A stretch of 64,000 bases of DNA from Falciphora oryzae (GCA_000733355.1 JNVV01000014.1:625384-689383), one strand, 5' to 3'; counted from the stretch's first letter, positions 46,705 through 59,745 are shown. Numbers and translations: made by a program. Notes: a model not told the origin generated them from the letters alone.

Positions 46705-49700
46705 CTACTGGGGGTAAAAGTTCATGTTATCTACCGTGCTTATGCTGCTAACGTCGTCGTCGACGAACCCCTCGTCCGACCTGCTGCTCGCCCGCTTCTT
46801 GAGCGAGTCCCAGCGCCCCACCAGCGACGACGAGAGCCGTGCCGAGTCGGGCTGCATGTTCCCCGCGCCGCCCTGGGGGTGGTGGAAGGCGAGGTCGCTG
46901 CTGACCTGCTGGACCAGCTGCGGCGGCGGCGGCGGCGGCGGCGGCGGCTGGGCCTCCGTCGAGACGGCAAAGCTGGACGACACCGCAGACAGCTTGCGGA
47001 GCCGGCGCTCCTCGGCGTCCACGGCGCGCACGACGGCCTCGCCCCCGGGGAGCCGCACGTCCTCGGCGCCCAGCGTCTCGGCGATGTCGAGCAGCAGCAC
47101 GTCCATGGGGCACAGGTAGGCGACGCGCTTCCTGTCGCTCCAGGCGAGCACGTGGCCGCACAGGCGGCCGTGCTCGCGCTCGACGATCCAGGCGCCGCTG
47201 TCGCCCGGGATGCCCATGGGGAGTGGCGGTGGGCCGCCGGGCCGGTCCTGCTGCCGCCGCTTGCGCTGCTGCGGCGAGGGCGTGCCGCTGATCTGGTACG
47301 AGTGGCTGGGGGTCTGGCGCCCGTAGATCTTGATGGAGACGAGGGCGGGCAGCACGCGGCCGGTCTGCAGGCCGCTCGTGCGCGCGATGCACTGCACCTC
47401 GAGGCCCGGGAGCGCCGAGGCCGGGGCCACGGTGGTGGGGTTGAGGCCGGTGGCGGGGGCCAGGGCCTCGCCGTCGGGGCTGATCTGGGGGATGAGGTTC
47501 TTGCTGGGCACGCGGTTCCTGTGCTTCTCCTCGTCAAACTCGATCAGGGCCCAGTCGATCTCGTGGACGAGGCCGTTCTCGTCGGTGCGCCGCCGGATGC
47601 CGCTCGAGGCGTGCACCTCGCCGATGGTGTGGCTGGCCAGGTGCTCCTCATCGGCCGTTTCGGGGTCCGGGAAGAAGCCGTCCTGGACGTCCTCGAGCGC
47701 GGGCTGCGTGACGACGTAGCCCTCGCCGCACCCGACCTCGATGCCCGGTATGTCGCCGGGCTCGCTCGGCGTGTCGTCGTCGTCGTCCGCGCCGCCGTCT
47801 TCCCCGTCGTCGTCGCTGGTAAAGGCCGACTCGGAGTAGGCGTCGGACTCGCTGTCGGAGAACTCGCACGCGTACTCGGACTCGTTGCCGCTGCTGCTGT
47901 AGCCGGCGGACTGCTCTGCCTGCAGGTCGGCGTACCACTGCGAAAGCGACGCGTTGAGGTCCATCATCTCCTGCGCCGTGGCGCTGCTGCGCAGGATCTT
48001 TTGTATCTGCTTCTCCGTCGCCGTGTTCTCGCCGACGCCGGCGTCGGGGTCGTCAAGCATGTGGTGCACCGTCATGCCGTACGGCTTGTCGTCCACCAGG
48101 ACCAGCCCGCCGAAGCTCACGGGCGGCAGGTGCCGGCCGCCGATCCACGCCCCGATGCTCGCCCCGTTTCCTGGCTGCTCCTGGAAGTCGCCGTTGGCCG
48201 GCTCGAGCGGGCCGCGGCCGCCCCCTTGGTGCTGCTGCTCCTTTGCACCCGCCGTCGCCGCTGTCTTGCGCGAGCGCAGGACCTGGCCCCTGCAGACCTT
48301 GAGGGCGAAGCCGGTGGTGCCGTCGAACAGGGTGCCCAGCTGCTTCTTGAGGATGCTGCGCACCTTGGAGACCGAGGTGCAGACGACCAGGACCGTGGGC
48401 TGCGTCTCGCGCGCCGACGCGCCGATGGACTCGAGCGAGATCTCAACCGACTCAGGATGCTTGCGGTTGAAGTGGCGCAGCGCCTGGTTGACCTGCGGCA
48501 TGATGTGCTTGTTCCATTGCTCGACCGCGTCGGCGGGTAGGGGTACGTGCGGGTACAGTCGCGACTTTGGTGCCGACCTCTTGGCCTTTGCTTGGACCTC
48601 TTCTGGTAGGGGGAAAGCTGCAGAAGGCGACGTGGGTTAGACAAGGGCAGAACGCAGCAAGGAACAACGGTGCGTGCAAGCATCCACTTACTCTCGATGA
48701 CGACAGGTGTCGTCTGGGTGAACCCTGGAGGTGGAGGCCCTTGTCTTTCGGGAATCACCTGCAGAGCCGGCCCCTTTGCGGACTTTTTGGACTCCTTGGA
48801 CGATCCTGCTATGGGCTGCTGCGGTGGCACGGCGACTGGGGGCGGGCGCGGCTCGCCCAGGTCGTCGCTGAGGCGCTCCTCCAGCCCGCTCACGCCGTCG
48901 AGGATGCAGCACGCCTCGAGATAGCGGCTGGCCTTGACCTGGACCCTCGACACGAGCTGCTCGCCGCCGCCCTGGCCCGAGAGCTCCTTCTCCACAGCCG
49001 TCCAGCAGGCCTGGACCGCCTTCATGTACAGAGTGCCGCAGCGGATGGCGAGCTGGTCGAGAAGGCCGACGGGGATTTCGGTCGAGCCGGCGTGCGGCAC
49101 CAGGTTCTCGAGGTTCGTCCAGAGACCGATGGAGAGGAGCAGCATCGAGAGCGAGTAGAGGTCGAAGACGCGGGACTCGGCGCCGTCGCCCACGCTGGAC
49201 TGGCCGGTGAGGCGGGGGTCGAGCGGGTGCCGGTAGAGCGAGAAGCCCGTCGCCGAGGGGGCTGGGGCGGCGGCGGGGTCCTCGAAGGGCGAACCAGGGA
49301 ATAGATCGAAGGATGACACGAGCGGGCGGCGGATGTCGACGTCGGCCGTGTTCATAGCCGGGTCGTTGCCGACGGCGTTGCAGAAGGAGATGTTGGTGTC
49401 GACCAGGTTGCCGTGGGTGATGCCGCGGGCGTGCATGTCGAAGACGGTGTTGGCCAGGTTGGAGGCGAGGCGGAACTTGGCCTCGAGCTTGGGCTCGAAG
49501 TCGGGCCGGCGCAGCAGGTCCGAGAGCGAGCAGAGGCTGTAGAGCGGGTTCTGGGTTAGGTTCTCGAACGAGACCGGGTTGAAGGTGGGCGGGAACTGGT
49601 AGACGAGGCCCAGGCGGGAGTGCTCGATGTCCTCAAAGTAGGCCAGCAGGCGGGGCAGGCCGATCCAGGAGCCGGGCGAGCGCTGCGAGTCGGTCTGCAG

Positions 49701-50549
49701 GCCGGCCGAGAGCTTCTCGAAGCGCGTCATGGACGGCATGATGCCGGCGTCCGAGTATATGGGGTCGAAGTTGGCGTACTCGAGCAGCAGCGGGGCGTTG
49801 GGCTGCCTGCCCTGCGCGGCGCCGGACTGGGGAGCGACGTCGGCGTAGGCCTGCTTGTTCATGAAGACGATCTCGCGCGGCCGCTTCTCGTCGGACACGG
49901 CCTCGGACATGGGCTCGGCCTGGATGGAGCGCAGGTTGGTCAGGGTCCTGGGGTCGATCTGGCGGGCCGTCTCGAGGCGCGACGACTCAAAGGCGCGCAT
50001 CTCGTCGGCGGCGCCGGCGGCCTTTTGCTGGTCGGCGCGGGAGCCCGGGCCGCTGGATCGGGTGCGCGAGAGGTCGTAGAGGGTGTCGATGGAGGTGGTG
50101 AGGTCGCGGACCAGGTCCTCGAAGCGGCCCTTGTCCCAGGGCACGATGGGCAGCTTGGCCTGGGCGCTGGCGGAGCCGCCCTTCTCCTTGGACGAGTCGC
50201 GCTCGCCGATCAGGCGGCGCGAGCTCTGCCACAGCGGCTCGGCCTCGGCCAGGATGTCCTTGATGGTGGACATGATGCTGCCGACGACCTCGCTGAGCCC
50301 GGCCTTGGACAGGGACGAGTCGATCAGCAGCTCGGCGGACTCTACGGCGGTGTTGTCGGACCACTCCAGCCCCCAGCTGACCAGGCGGTCCTTCTGGATG
50401 CGCAGCTTGCGGTGCAGCGCCCTGATGTCGGGGTCGTCGCCATTGTGGACGGGCTCCTTGAGGAAGTCGGACGATTTCTTGGTGTCATTGTACAGCCTGC
50501 TCAGCCGACGCTGGACCGGGGCCGCACTGGCTGGGAAGTACCCTTCCAT
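46705..50549 (-). CDS. HeLo-like / pseudokinase / trypsin-like protease fusion protein, 1256 residues
   Basis: Exons 50549-48692 and 48617-46705; phase agrees across the single 74-bp intron. (1) Residues 1-160 are helical ([45 protein letters not shown]), wording I associate with fungal HeLo-type prion-inhibition/propagation domains. (2) Residues about 255-580 read as a kinase fold without catalysis: [23 protein letters not shown], then [11 protein letters not shown] (379-389) where HRDxxxxN is expected, SSFDLF for DFG, and [17 protein letters not shown]. (3) After a linker, residues about 780-1130 resemble a chymotrypsin-fold protease: His in GMTVHHML (804/805), Asp in EIDWALIEF (974), Ser in [10 protein letters not shown] (1093). 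An acidic insert separates His and Asp. No signal peptide. Domain 1 is the least certain call; the GDSG serine is the strongest. Confidence 0.75.
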
Positions 50550-53500
50550 GGCGGGCTACTACGACCTTTGTTGGGACAGAGAGATGGCCATTCACCGAAG
50601 ACGTGGGGGAGGATTTAGGCGGGTCGGCGTGGTTAAAAGAAGACGGCGGAAGGGCAACGCGGAGCAACTATGGGGCCGGGACAGAAGGAACAATGCAGCT
50701 TCGGCCGTAGCCCGTGGTAAGCGGCGAGCCTATTCCAGAAGGGGGGTCGGCGATATGGCAGTATCTTGGCAAGATCACGGCTTGCAGCGAGGAGGGCTGG
50801 CTTATGGTGGATGCAGAGGGTGGGTGGCTCTGGCGAGGGTTGGGATAGCGAGAGCCTCAAGGCTGCCGAATGGGGAAGCTAAATTGACAAGAAGCCGGGC
50901 AGTCAGGCGCCCAGACAGCGTCGTCTCTCCTCAATATCTTGCAAGGGACCCCCCAAGGTAGCAGACTGTAGCAAACATGGGACTCAGCGACTCGCCCAAA
51001 ATCCAAGCCCTAGCCAAATCCCAATCCGTCCAAGCAAGAAAAAAAAAGAAAAGAAAAATGGGTGGGCACGAGCCGGCTAGAGCCCTCGTGCTTGTCCTCC
51101 TGGGAGCGCACGGAGACGGCGGATTGGCGAGTCCCGATTCCCTGGTGCCTAGCAGAGCGCAGCGTCTGGTGCGCGTGGCGGCGCAAAGTCTCAAAGTGAA
51201 GATCCAAAAGAGTAATTTCGGGCTGGCATCGACTTGGTCGGCTGGGGTGGCATCTGCGAGGGTGCAGGGCAGCGGCCGTCGAATCGAAAGCTGCCGAAAC
51301 GCTGCTGCCTGATCTTGATGGACTCTCCAGGGCGGGGCAGCCTGCAGCTGAAATGTTGATGCCTTGTCCCCATCCTTGTCGTGCCACCACGGGCGGGCGG
51401 GGCCTGTGGCGCTTTTCCTGTGAGCTGATTGGGCCAGCTCCCTTGGACCCGTGGGGAACCTCGCGGCGACGAGCGTGAGATCACATGACATGGCGCAAAC
51501 AGCTCGCTCGCATCCGAGCTCCCTGGCTTTTGATGTTGCATCTACGGACAGACCGCCGCGAGAAGAGCAACAGAGCTGTGAGAGGACTCAGCTGCGGTGC
51601 ATAGATACTGGACTGGATATTCCAACCATGCAAATTAGGTAGTTTGCCCCTTTCGCGGACGCAAAACGTCGAGTGCCCGAGCGACTTGGCCCGCAGTCCG
51701 GTTGCCCTTTTGGTTTCATGTTGCCTCCGCTGCTGGTGACGGGGCCGGGCATCGAGAACTGTTCCACCCATCCTCAGCCCACAAAAGACAGGTAGCAAGC
51801 ACCACCACACCTAATCTAATATGCTACGCTCTCGCGTCTGGTACTCGTAGCCTGCTCTGTCAGTCAACCTACAGATGTGGGAAACAGTAAACGCCTGCAT
51901 CGCAGCTGCTGCAGGCCTTGCAGGCTTACACAAAGAGCGAAGGTGGTGATGAAGATAAAGGGGCAAAAAAAAAACCACCAACCAAGGATCGTCCGGCGGG
52001 GTCGAGAGTCCGACCGCTCTAGGGCAAATCCGGCCTCCACCTTGGCCCTCCAACCATCGAGGAGGGATTTTACGAGCGGCTCCGTGTGCTTGCCGCATCC
52101 CGCTGTCGCCTTGGCTCCTCCTCGGCTTATTCCGTTGGGCTGCCTGCTGATGCGCTGTCCTGTCCTGGGTCTCAGCTTGCTTGAGGCACCCTCTACCGAC
52201 CTCCGAGTGCATTCTAGGAATGTGGTTGCCATCGTCGGCCACCGCCTTGGCCCGGGGTAGTAAACAAAGGTCCCTTGAGTGGCCATCCTTCGACCGCCGC
52301 CGGTCCCAAACGGCACCGTGACTTCGATGTGGAACATTTTCCTGCAGCCTGTATGTTTTTTCCGTGCGAATAGCCTTGATGGGCTTGTAGGGGCAGTTCA
52401 AAAACCTCGGACTCGGACCATGTCATGTTGTATATCCATACGCTTAGGAGCGGCAGGCCTCCCTGGCACGCTGCCCCGTACCGAGACTGCCCCTGACCTG
52501 GCTCGAGCACTAAGCGCCTAGCGTTGCATGGCCAGGACTCCCACGCCGCTGTGAAAATCAACCGTTCTGCAAAACGGCACCACGGCACCACGGCTTTCGT
52601 CCATTATCAGATTGAATTCAAGGCAGCTTACGGTGCGTTAAAAGCGGGAATGTCCCGAGAGACTACGACAGCTGTGACGTCCGAGATTCCGAACCTGTTT
52701 GGTCAAGCCCTCTGGTGCCGCGGCATGCAGAGCACTGGGCTCTGGGCCAAGTTTGCCAAGTCCTCTAAACTGCTGCCTAGATTCCGGACGAGATTTTCTC
52801 CAACGCCACCCTACCGGACCGCACGATGAGTGCGCCCAAGCCGCCCACAGCTGGCTCGCCCAAATACAATATAACAAGACAAAGCCACCACCCCGAGATA
52901 TGCATGCTGCAGGGCTGCTGATATCGTGGTGTGTTGGATCATGATGCTGCCGCCGCCGAAAAGGTCGGGGTTGTAATCAATGATCAACCCCTGACTGCCT
53001 AGAGGTAGTCATATGGCCCCGAGGGCGCCGGCACCTCAATAATATCCGGATGTGTTCGTCGTCAACTACCAAGAGGACTGTAACGATCCGTCATGATCAC
53101 TCTGGCCACCGGAAGTACTATTCAAAGCGAGGGAGGATCAGGGCTTTTGTGAGCTTACAATCATACCCAGCCGTGCTCGTGCCTCCTTTTCAGGAATAAA
53201 AGACGAGGTCAGGGGTAGGTTCCAGGTTACACAGCGCAGGTCAGCAGGGAACCCGGTCTCGGTGCTGCTTTGCCTGTTTCCCTGTAGCCTAGCGTCAGCG
53301 GCTTCCGAGATCTGTCGCATATTTACACCGGCTTCAGGGGATTCTTGGCCAGGGGTGTTGCTGGCGGTGGAGGGAGCGGCGAGGCCTTTGGGCCTTGCCA
53401 TTGGGCTTCGCCGAAGCTGAGTAACTGTTCCGATATTTAGCAGCTCCTGATGCTATTATCGAAAATTCCTTGACGGATTGCGGCTTGCATGTGTGATGAT

Positions 53501-56500
53501 GGCTGCAGCAACATGCAGAAGTCTTGGAATGGCGAAGTACCATTTTCAACCGCTATCGAGCTTTCGTCTAAAATCGGTGAAGAACCTGGAGCTGAAGTTT
53601 GTGATACCTGGGGGTGTACGTGCTGATGCATTCGAGCTCATCATTCCCAGCCTCGTCTGCAGAGTCCTCATAATCTGCTCGTATTTCACCCTCTCGCTCC
53701 GGCCAGCCCAGACACTGGAGTAATCACCCCTTCCTAAGGTCTCCTACAGCGTCGCCGTTCAAAGAGAGTAAGGCTATATTCCCTACGATAGATTCCTTAT
53801 ATGCAGCGCAAGAAACTCCGTCACTTTGTCACTCATTCCCTTCCTGATTACCCCTAGGTCTGGCCGACTTCCCTTTGTTTTGTTTTTTTCAGCTCCACGA
53901 GCCTTCCCAACCTAGGAGATACTCTAGTTACTTTCTTGCCTCCTTCAAGCTCCTCGGCTTCTGCTGTCGAGACTGACGCCAGCTCATGGGTGTTGCGCAA
54001 AGTGCCTCGATGATGTGAAGGCTTGGTTTTGCCTGGCAATGAGCATGCACCCAATCAGGTTCGGGAAGATTAGAATCCTGCTACAAGGCTGTCCAAAAAA
54101 AAAGCTAAAAGTCCAGCTCAGTGCACGTGGGACTGGCCATGATATCGCTTCCAACGGTGCAGGTGGATGCCCCGGCCTCCCGACGTTCGAACAAACTCGT
54201 AAAGTTTGCGACGGTTCGGGGCGAACAAGACCCACCTGCCCCTTCTGGCTTTTGAGAAGACGGATTTGACAGCACGGGCCTGGTCGACACGTTTCCATGA
54301 GCTTCACAAAGTCGAACACTCGGTTGCTCTGGGTGTGGCTGGTGGTAGTCTTCGTCGGTGCTACAATTTTTGGGCGGATTGGCCCGCAGACCCGGACAGC
54401 CAGCGGGAGCAACCTCGGGGGTTGTTGCGTTGGACAGACTACCTCCATCCGCGCCTCTCCCTTGACACAGCTGGGAATTGCACAGTAGCATCCCGATCAC
54501 CAACTTGCGCTAGGACAATAATTATTACGGTTCCGATGGTCCTCACCAATGGTTCATGGAGAACAAACGCCTGCCCCACCACCCGACGGATCCAATGCCG
54601 CGCGTCTTTGCGAGGAGGTTCTTCCAACACCGGGCCTGTGATATTGCCCAATGCCTGCCGCAAGGCCAGGTGACTTGGAAATAAACTCGGGAGCAGAAAG
54701 TTCTTTTCCAAGTCGATGCAGCACTGGAGGAAAGGAACCTGGAAAGGCAGGGATGGCGAGGGGAGGAGGGATGACTTGGATGGCTGGCAGGGTGCAGAAT
54801 CCGGGGAAGGTCACAGTTGACCCACAAGGCCGTCCCCGCACATTTGGAGGCCCCCGCTTTGGGAGTGGACCCCAACATGGCGATCGAGTCCACTGACCTC
54901 ATTCTGGGCGGCGTGTTTGCGAGGCCCGGCGCATCCGATTGGGACATAGTGAGTAGGCCGTTGGATGCCGAGGGGCGCAGGTGATGCGTGGGGTTGGAGC
55001 AGACTCCTTGTCTCACGGCAAAAGGGGCTGGCTCTGCCGGGAGGGGAGGCGGGGAACAAGGGAGATGCTGTTGGGGCCTCGGGGATATCGCGGGCTTAGG
55101 CTCTGGGTGTTTGCCTGTTTGTGCTGGGCCACCCTGGGCTCTGCGGACCATTTAGTCCTGGGTGTTTGCCTCGAGCTGTTCTGTGCCAGCATGCTGCTGG
55201 AGCACGACCTGCTAACATAACCAGCCGCCCCTGCACAGGTCTGGCTGCGAGGAGAGCAGCAACGCTTCCATTCTCGATTCTAGCACCGGATGTGCCCCAA
55301 GAACAGGAAAGAAAGAATACCACCCTGCTCGCTAGCAAAACATCCCCAGCTTGATTCGACGGCCGGCATGTCCTTGGCCTGCAGCAGCCAAGCCAGGCGG
55401 GGAATCCGCAGCCAGCCTGCCAGCCCAGCACAAGCTCCACCCCCGCACGACCCTCTGCATCCCATTGATGGACCAGAAGCCGAAGCAACAGCAGCTGTTC
55501 AGGTGGTAAAGTTCCCTATTGGCCTGTTTTTAATTAACAGCTCCAAGCTGTATGAACTGTATGTACGTGCCTCCTCCAAGCATCTCCCTGCCTCCCACGC
55601 CAACCAACACAGCCAGCCAGCCAGCCCGCGGACAGGCGGAAATAAAGAACCGATCCTTGATGTTGCGCATATCCGTGAGGGGGCTTGCAGCTCGGCCCCG
55701 GTGGTAGCGACCGTGGAGGCAAGCTAGGCTGTATTCGGAGAGCAATTCACTCGACATATCAACAACGCTGACGCGGGCTTTTGCCAATTTTCTTCAAGAC
55801 TTCTCTTTCGTCATCATTACTACCTGGGTTAGGTACCTGCTGTGCATCTGCTAAACAAAAGCTGCGCCTGTTTGCGCCAAGGCCGAGCATACCAAGAAGG
55901 AGATGCGTAGGTACCAGCATCGATACGACGAGCTTCCTCCATGCGGCAGTGAGCAGTGCACCACACCCACCCGAGATACCAGCGCAGGAGGGGGTAGTAC
56001 GCTGATACCTCAGAAGAGCCTGGCCGGGAGAAGAAGGATGATGGCCACGCCCGCTGGTTGGGCAATGCCAAACACACCTGAGATGCCGACATAAAACCTT
56101 ATTGATGCCAGTCGATATCTCCTTGCCCTCGGTACCCGACAGCTGTCTGCTCTACCGTGGGACGCCGACCTCGCTAATATGCTGCTCCTGCGAGGGGTTT
56201 CCTGGCCGGCCCAGAAACCAACATGTTCTCTCCAATCTCCCACCCCCACGGCATGGACGCCGCCGGCTATTCCTGAAATCCTCTTGGGTCCATCCCGGCA
56301 GTCGTGGGGAGTCCATCACCTCCACCCTGCCGTCACCTCTCGGCCCCCGCCCACGCCGCAGGACGAAACGAGGGGAAAGCTGCAGAGTGATGCCAGACGT
56401 AAGCCGGCAGAATGTCCTCGGTGTTCCTGCCGTCCCATTGGCCCCCCACGGGACCGGTGTTGGCCTTCGAAAGAGGGGAAGACGAGGAGGCAGTGAGGGG

Positions 56501-56806
56501 GTGATCCATGGCGAGCTGTGCCACAAAGAGGCAGTCCAAGTCCGAGCTACCATGCCGGCAAAAGGGGCGAGAAGAGACGGCAAGGGCATGTCTGCGGGGA
56601 AAGAGGGTTACGTCGGGAGCGGGATATTAAAAGGGTGCCCAGGCATCAGCCAAACACGTCTGGTTCTCGTCCCTTCTTCCTCGTCTCGCTCCTTGTCAAA
56701 GCAGGCCCCTATCGTCCGTTCAGTGCCTCTGGCAACCCTTCCTATATCTCCCGATCAACGTATCCTTTGAGGACAAGGCGCCGGAATCTCCGGAAAGTCG
56801 GGCATC
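50550..56806. other. 6.3-kb gene-poor region
   Basis: No supported gene. Open frames longer than 150 codons exist on both strands near 51000-52400 and 54200-55150 but overlap each other, lack domains and show no plausible introns. The part next to 50549 should be the promoter of the fusion gene; 56620-56806 that of the alcohol oxidase, with an AT-rich ATATTAAAA at about 56623-56631, 180 bp from its ATG. Confidence 0.45.
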
Positions 56807-59343
56807 ATGGGAGAGTTTCTCTCGGGGAGCTCGGCCAGCACGCTGCCCGATGAGTTTGATATCATCGTGTGTGGTGGAGGGAGCACGGGGTGTGTGGTGG
56901 CTGGCCGGTATGTCATCGAGCCCTCTGGGATACAGCCCCGTCCCTTGTACTATCACTCCTTGCTGACATGCTCGGGTGCTCCTCCTCTCCCAGTCTCGCC
57001 AATCTAGACCACAACCTCAAGGTGCTCCTGATCGAGGCGGGCGAGAACAACATCAACAACCCGTGGGTGTACCGCCCGGGGATCTTCCCGCGCAACATGA
57101 AGCTGGACTCAAAGACGGCTTCTTTCTACGAGTCCCGCCCGTCCAAATGGCTCGCCGGCCGCAGGGCGGTTGTGCCGGCCGCCCACATCCTCGGCGGCGG
57201 GTCGTCCATCAACTTCATGGTATGCGCGCCTCCTGATACATTACGGGACATATGCAGAAAGATGGCTGACTCTGTTCCACCATACAGATGTACACGCGCG
57301 CGTCGGCGTCCGACTACGACGACTTCCAGGCCAAGGGGTGGACCACCAAGGAGCTCCTCCCGCTCATGAAGAAGAACGAGACGTACCAGCGGGCCTGCCA
57401 CAACCGCGACCTGCACGGCTTCGAGGGCCCTATCAAGGTGTCGTTTGGAAACTACACGTACCCGATCGCCTGGGACTTCCTCCGGGCGGCCGAGTCGCAG
57501 AACATCCCGACGGTCGACGACCTGCAGGACCTGACGACGGGCCACGGCGCCGAGCACTGGCTCAAGTGGATCAACCGCGATGTAAGCTGGCTGTTTGATG
57601 GCAGTCGCCGTCTTCACACGTGCCGTGTCTCTGGCTAACTTGGGGCGCGACTGTCAGACCGGCCGGCGCAGCGACAGCGCGCATGCGTACATCCACTCAA
57701 CCAGGGCGGTGCACAACAACCTGTACTTGTGCTGCAACACCAAGATCGACAAGGTGATTATTGAGAACGGCCGCGCGGTTGCGGTGCAGACCATGTAAGC
57801 TCTGTCCAGCCAGCCACGTTGTTACGCAACTAGGTAGACGGCCTGCTCACACGACCATCACAGCCCAACCAGACCCCTGCACCCGCAGCAGCTCAAGCCG
57901 CGTGTCTTCCGGGCCCGCAGGCAGATCGTCGTGTCGTGCGGCACCCTCTCGTCGCCCCTGGTGCTCCAGCGCTCCGGCATCGGCGACCCGGCCAAGCTCA
58001 GGGCGGCGGGCGTCGAGCCCAAGGTGGACCTCCCCGGCGTCGGGCTCAACTTCCAGGACCACTACCTGACCTTCTCGACGTACCGGGCCAAGCCGGGCAC
58101 CGAGTCCTTCGACGACTTCGCGCGCGGCGACCCGGAGGTCCAGAAGCGCGTCTTTGACCAGTGGGAGCTCAAGGGGACCGGCCCCCTGGCCACCAACGGC
58201 ATCGAGGCGGGCGTCAAGATCCGCCCGACGCGCGAGGAGCTCGACGAGTTCAAGCGCTGGCCGTGCCCGAGCTTCGTGCAGGGCTGGAACTCGTACTTCA
58301 AGGACAAGCCCGACAAGCCCGTCATGCACTACTCGGTCATCGCGGGCTGGTTCGGCGACCACATGCTGATGCCGCCGGGCAACTTCTTCACCATGTTCCA
58401 CTTCCTCGAGTACCCCTTCTCGCGGGGGTCAACCCACATCACCTCGGCCGACCCCTACGCCACCCCGGACTTCGACACGGGCTTCATGAACGACGAGCGC
58501 GACATGGCGCCCATGGTGTGGGGGTACATCAAGTCGCGCGAGACGGCGAGGCGCATGGACGCCTACGCCGGCGAGGTCCAGAACATGCACCCCTTCTTCG
58601 CCTACGACTCGCCCGCCCGCGCCCACGACATGGACCTCGAGACGACGCAAAAGTGCGCGCTCCCCGGCAACCTGACGGCGGGCCTGCAGCACGGCAGCTG
58701 GAGCAAGTTCCTGCCCGCCGCGGACAAGCAGCCCGACGTGCAGGTGCTCAACTCGCACAAGAAGGCCGTGTTCGACGAGCTGCAGTACTCGGCCGACGAC
58801 ATCAGGGCCATCGAGGAGTGGGTCAAGCGCCACGTCGAGAGCACCTGGCACAGCCTGGGCACCTGCTCCATGGCGCCTAGGGAGGGCAACAGCATCGTCA
58901 AGCACGGCGTGGTGGACGAGCGTCTAAACGTCCACGGCGTCAAGGGGCTCAAGGTTGCTGACTTGAGTATCTGCCCGGACAACGTCGGCTGCAACACGTA
59001 CGGAACCTTTTCTTTTATCTGCATTTCCCCAATTCCCCTTAGCTTCCCCCCTTTTTCCCCCCTTCCCCTTTTCCCTTTTGTGTTTTCCCGTTGGTCTCCC
59101 CCCGCTGGTCTCCCCCCTTGGCCTTCCCCTTTTCCAACTGCCAGTTCATTCTGTTCAGCTTTGCCCAAGTTCAAGCTAACCATCCAAATGCCACACCGCA
59201 ACAGGTACTCGACCGCTCTCCTCATCGGCGAAAAGGCCGCCATGCTGGTCGCCGAAGACCTGGGATACTCGGGCAAGGCGCTGGAGATGAAGGTGCCCGA
59301 GTACAGCGCCCCCGGCGAGATGAAACTGGCTTGCCGCCTCTGA
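56807..59343 (+). CDS. GMC oxidoreductase, alcohol (methanol) oxidase type, peroxisomal
   Basis: Exons 56807-56907, 56994-57219, 57288-57581, 57658-57794, 57864-58997 and 59205-59343 encode 676 residues; all phases agree. The FAD Rossmann motif is FDIIVCGGGSTGCVVAGR, followed by LLIEAGENN and the GMC signature AAHILGGGSSINFMMYTRAS, with its middle split by an intron. VVSCGTLSSPLVLQRSGIG is the second GMC signature. Near the C-terminus, STWHSLGTCSMAP holds the catalytic His and NVGCNTYSTALLIGEKAA the second active-site residue (Asn). Alcohol oxidases turn primary alcohols plus O2 into aldehyde and H2O2 in peroxisomes. The protein ends CRL, which fits the PTS1 consensus, and there is no signal peptide. 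Length matches yeast Aox1 (about 660). In lignocellulose degraders this enzyme handles methanol from demethylation. Confidence 0.9.
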
Positions 59344-59745
59344 GGGAGCGAGCAAAACGGGCAGTGTGGGCTTTGGCGTAGGCTGATGATCTCGGGAGAA
59401 TCGCCCAAGATGGACTTACGGCTGGCGTGTGACTTGCGAGGATCTTGTGTGCGCACAGATGACGACGTTCACTTGTATTTTGTCATGACGATAGCCACGA
59501 TTGTCTGCTGCACTCTCGAACACTCACGTAGGACAGCTGGGGGCTTGTTTAGGCATAGTGATTATATTGCTCTATATTCCCTAGTATTGGGCTTCATATC
59601 GTCATGGTCCTTACACATCGTTGCGACAACGGTACGTGACTTGTTACAAAGAAAAAAGTAGATGCGAGCAAGGCCGGTCTATCACCACCGTCACCGCCCC
59701 TCTTGTCATGGATCTTATACATCATCAGGCCCCGGCCCTCGACGG
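59344..59745. other. convergent intergenic spacer
   Basis: About 400 bp between the stops of the alcohol oxidase and subtilase genes, presumably both 3' ends. Nothing else seen. Confidence 0.4.

Noticed and set aside
46879..48540. A 553-codon plus-strand open frame
   Set aside because: It is antisense to exon 2 of the fusion protein, starts without ATG support, and has repetitive Arg/Val/Leu composition with no domain.
48117..50549. An 810-codon frame ending in an Arg/Ser-rich tail
   Set aside because: The tail past 48692 is read in the wrong frame after a clear intron; joining at 48617 restores the protease part.
51811..52401. A 196-codon minus-strand frame in the gene-poor region
   Set aside because: No domain, overlapped by comparable frames on both strands, and composition typical of random GC-rich DNA.
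55096..55220. Hydrophobic frame resembling a membrane span
   Set aside because: A single short hydrophobic stretch with no start context, no introns and no family pattern.
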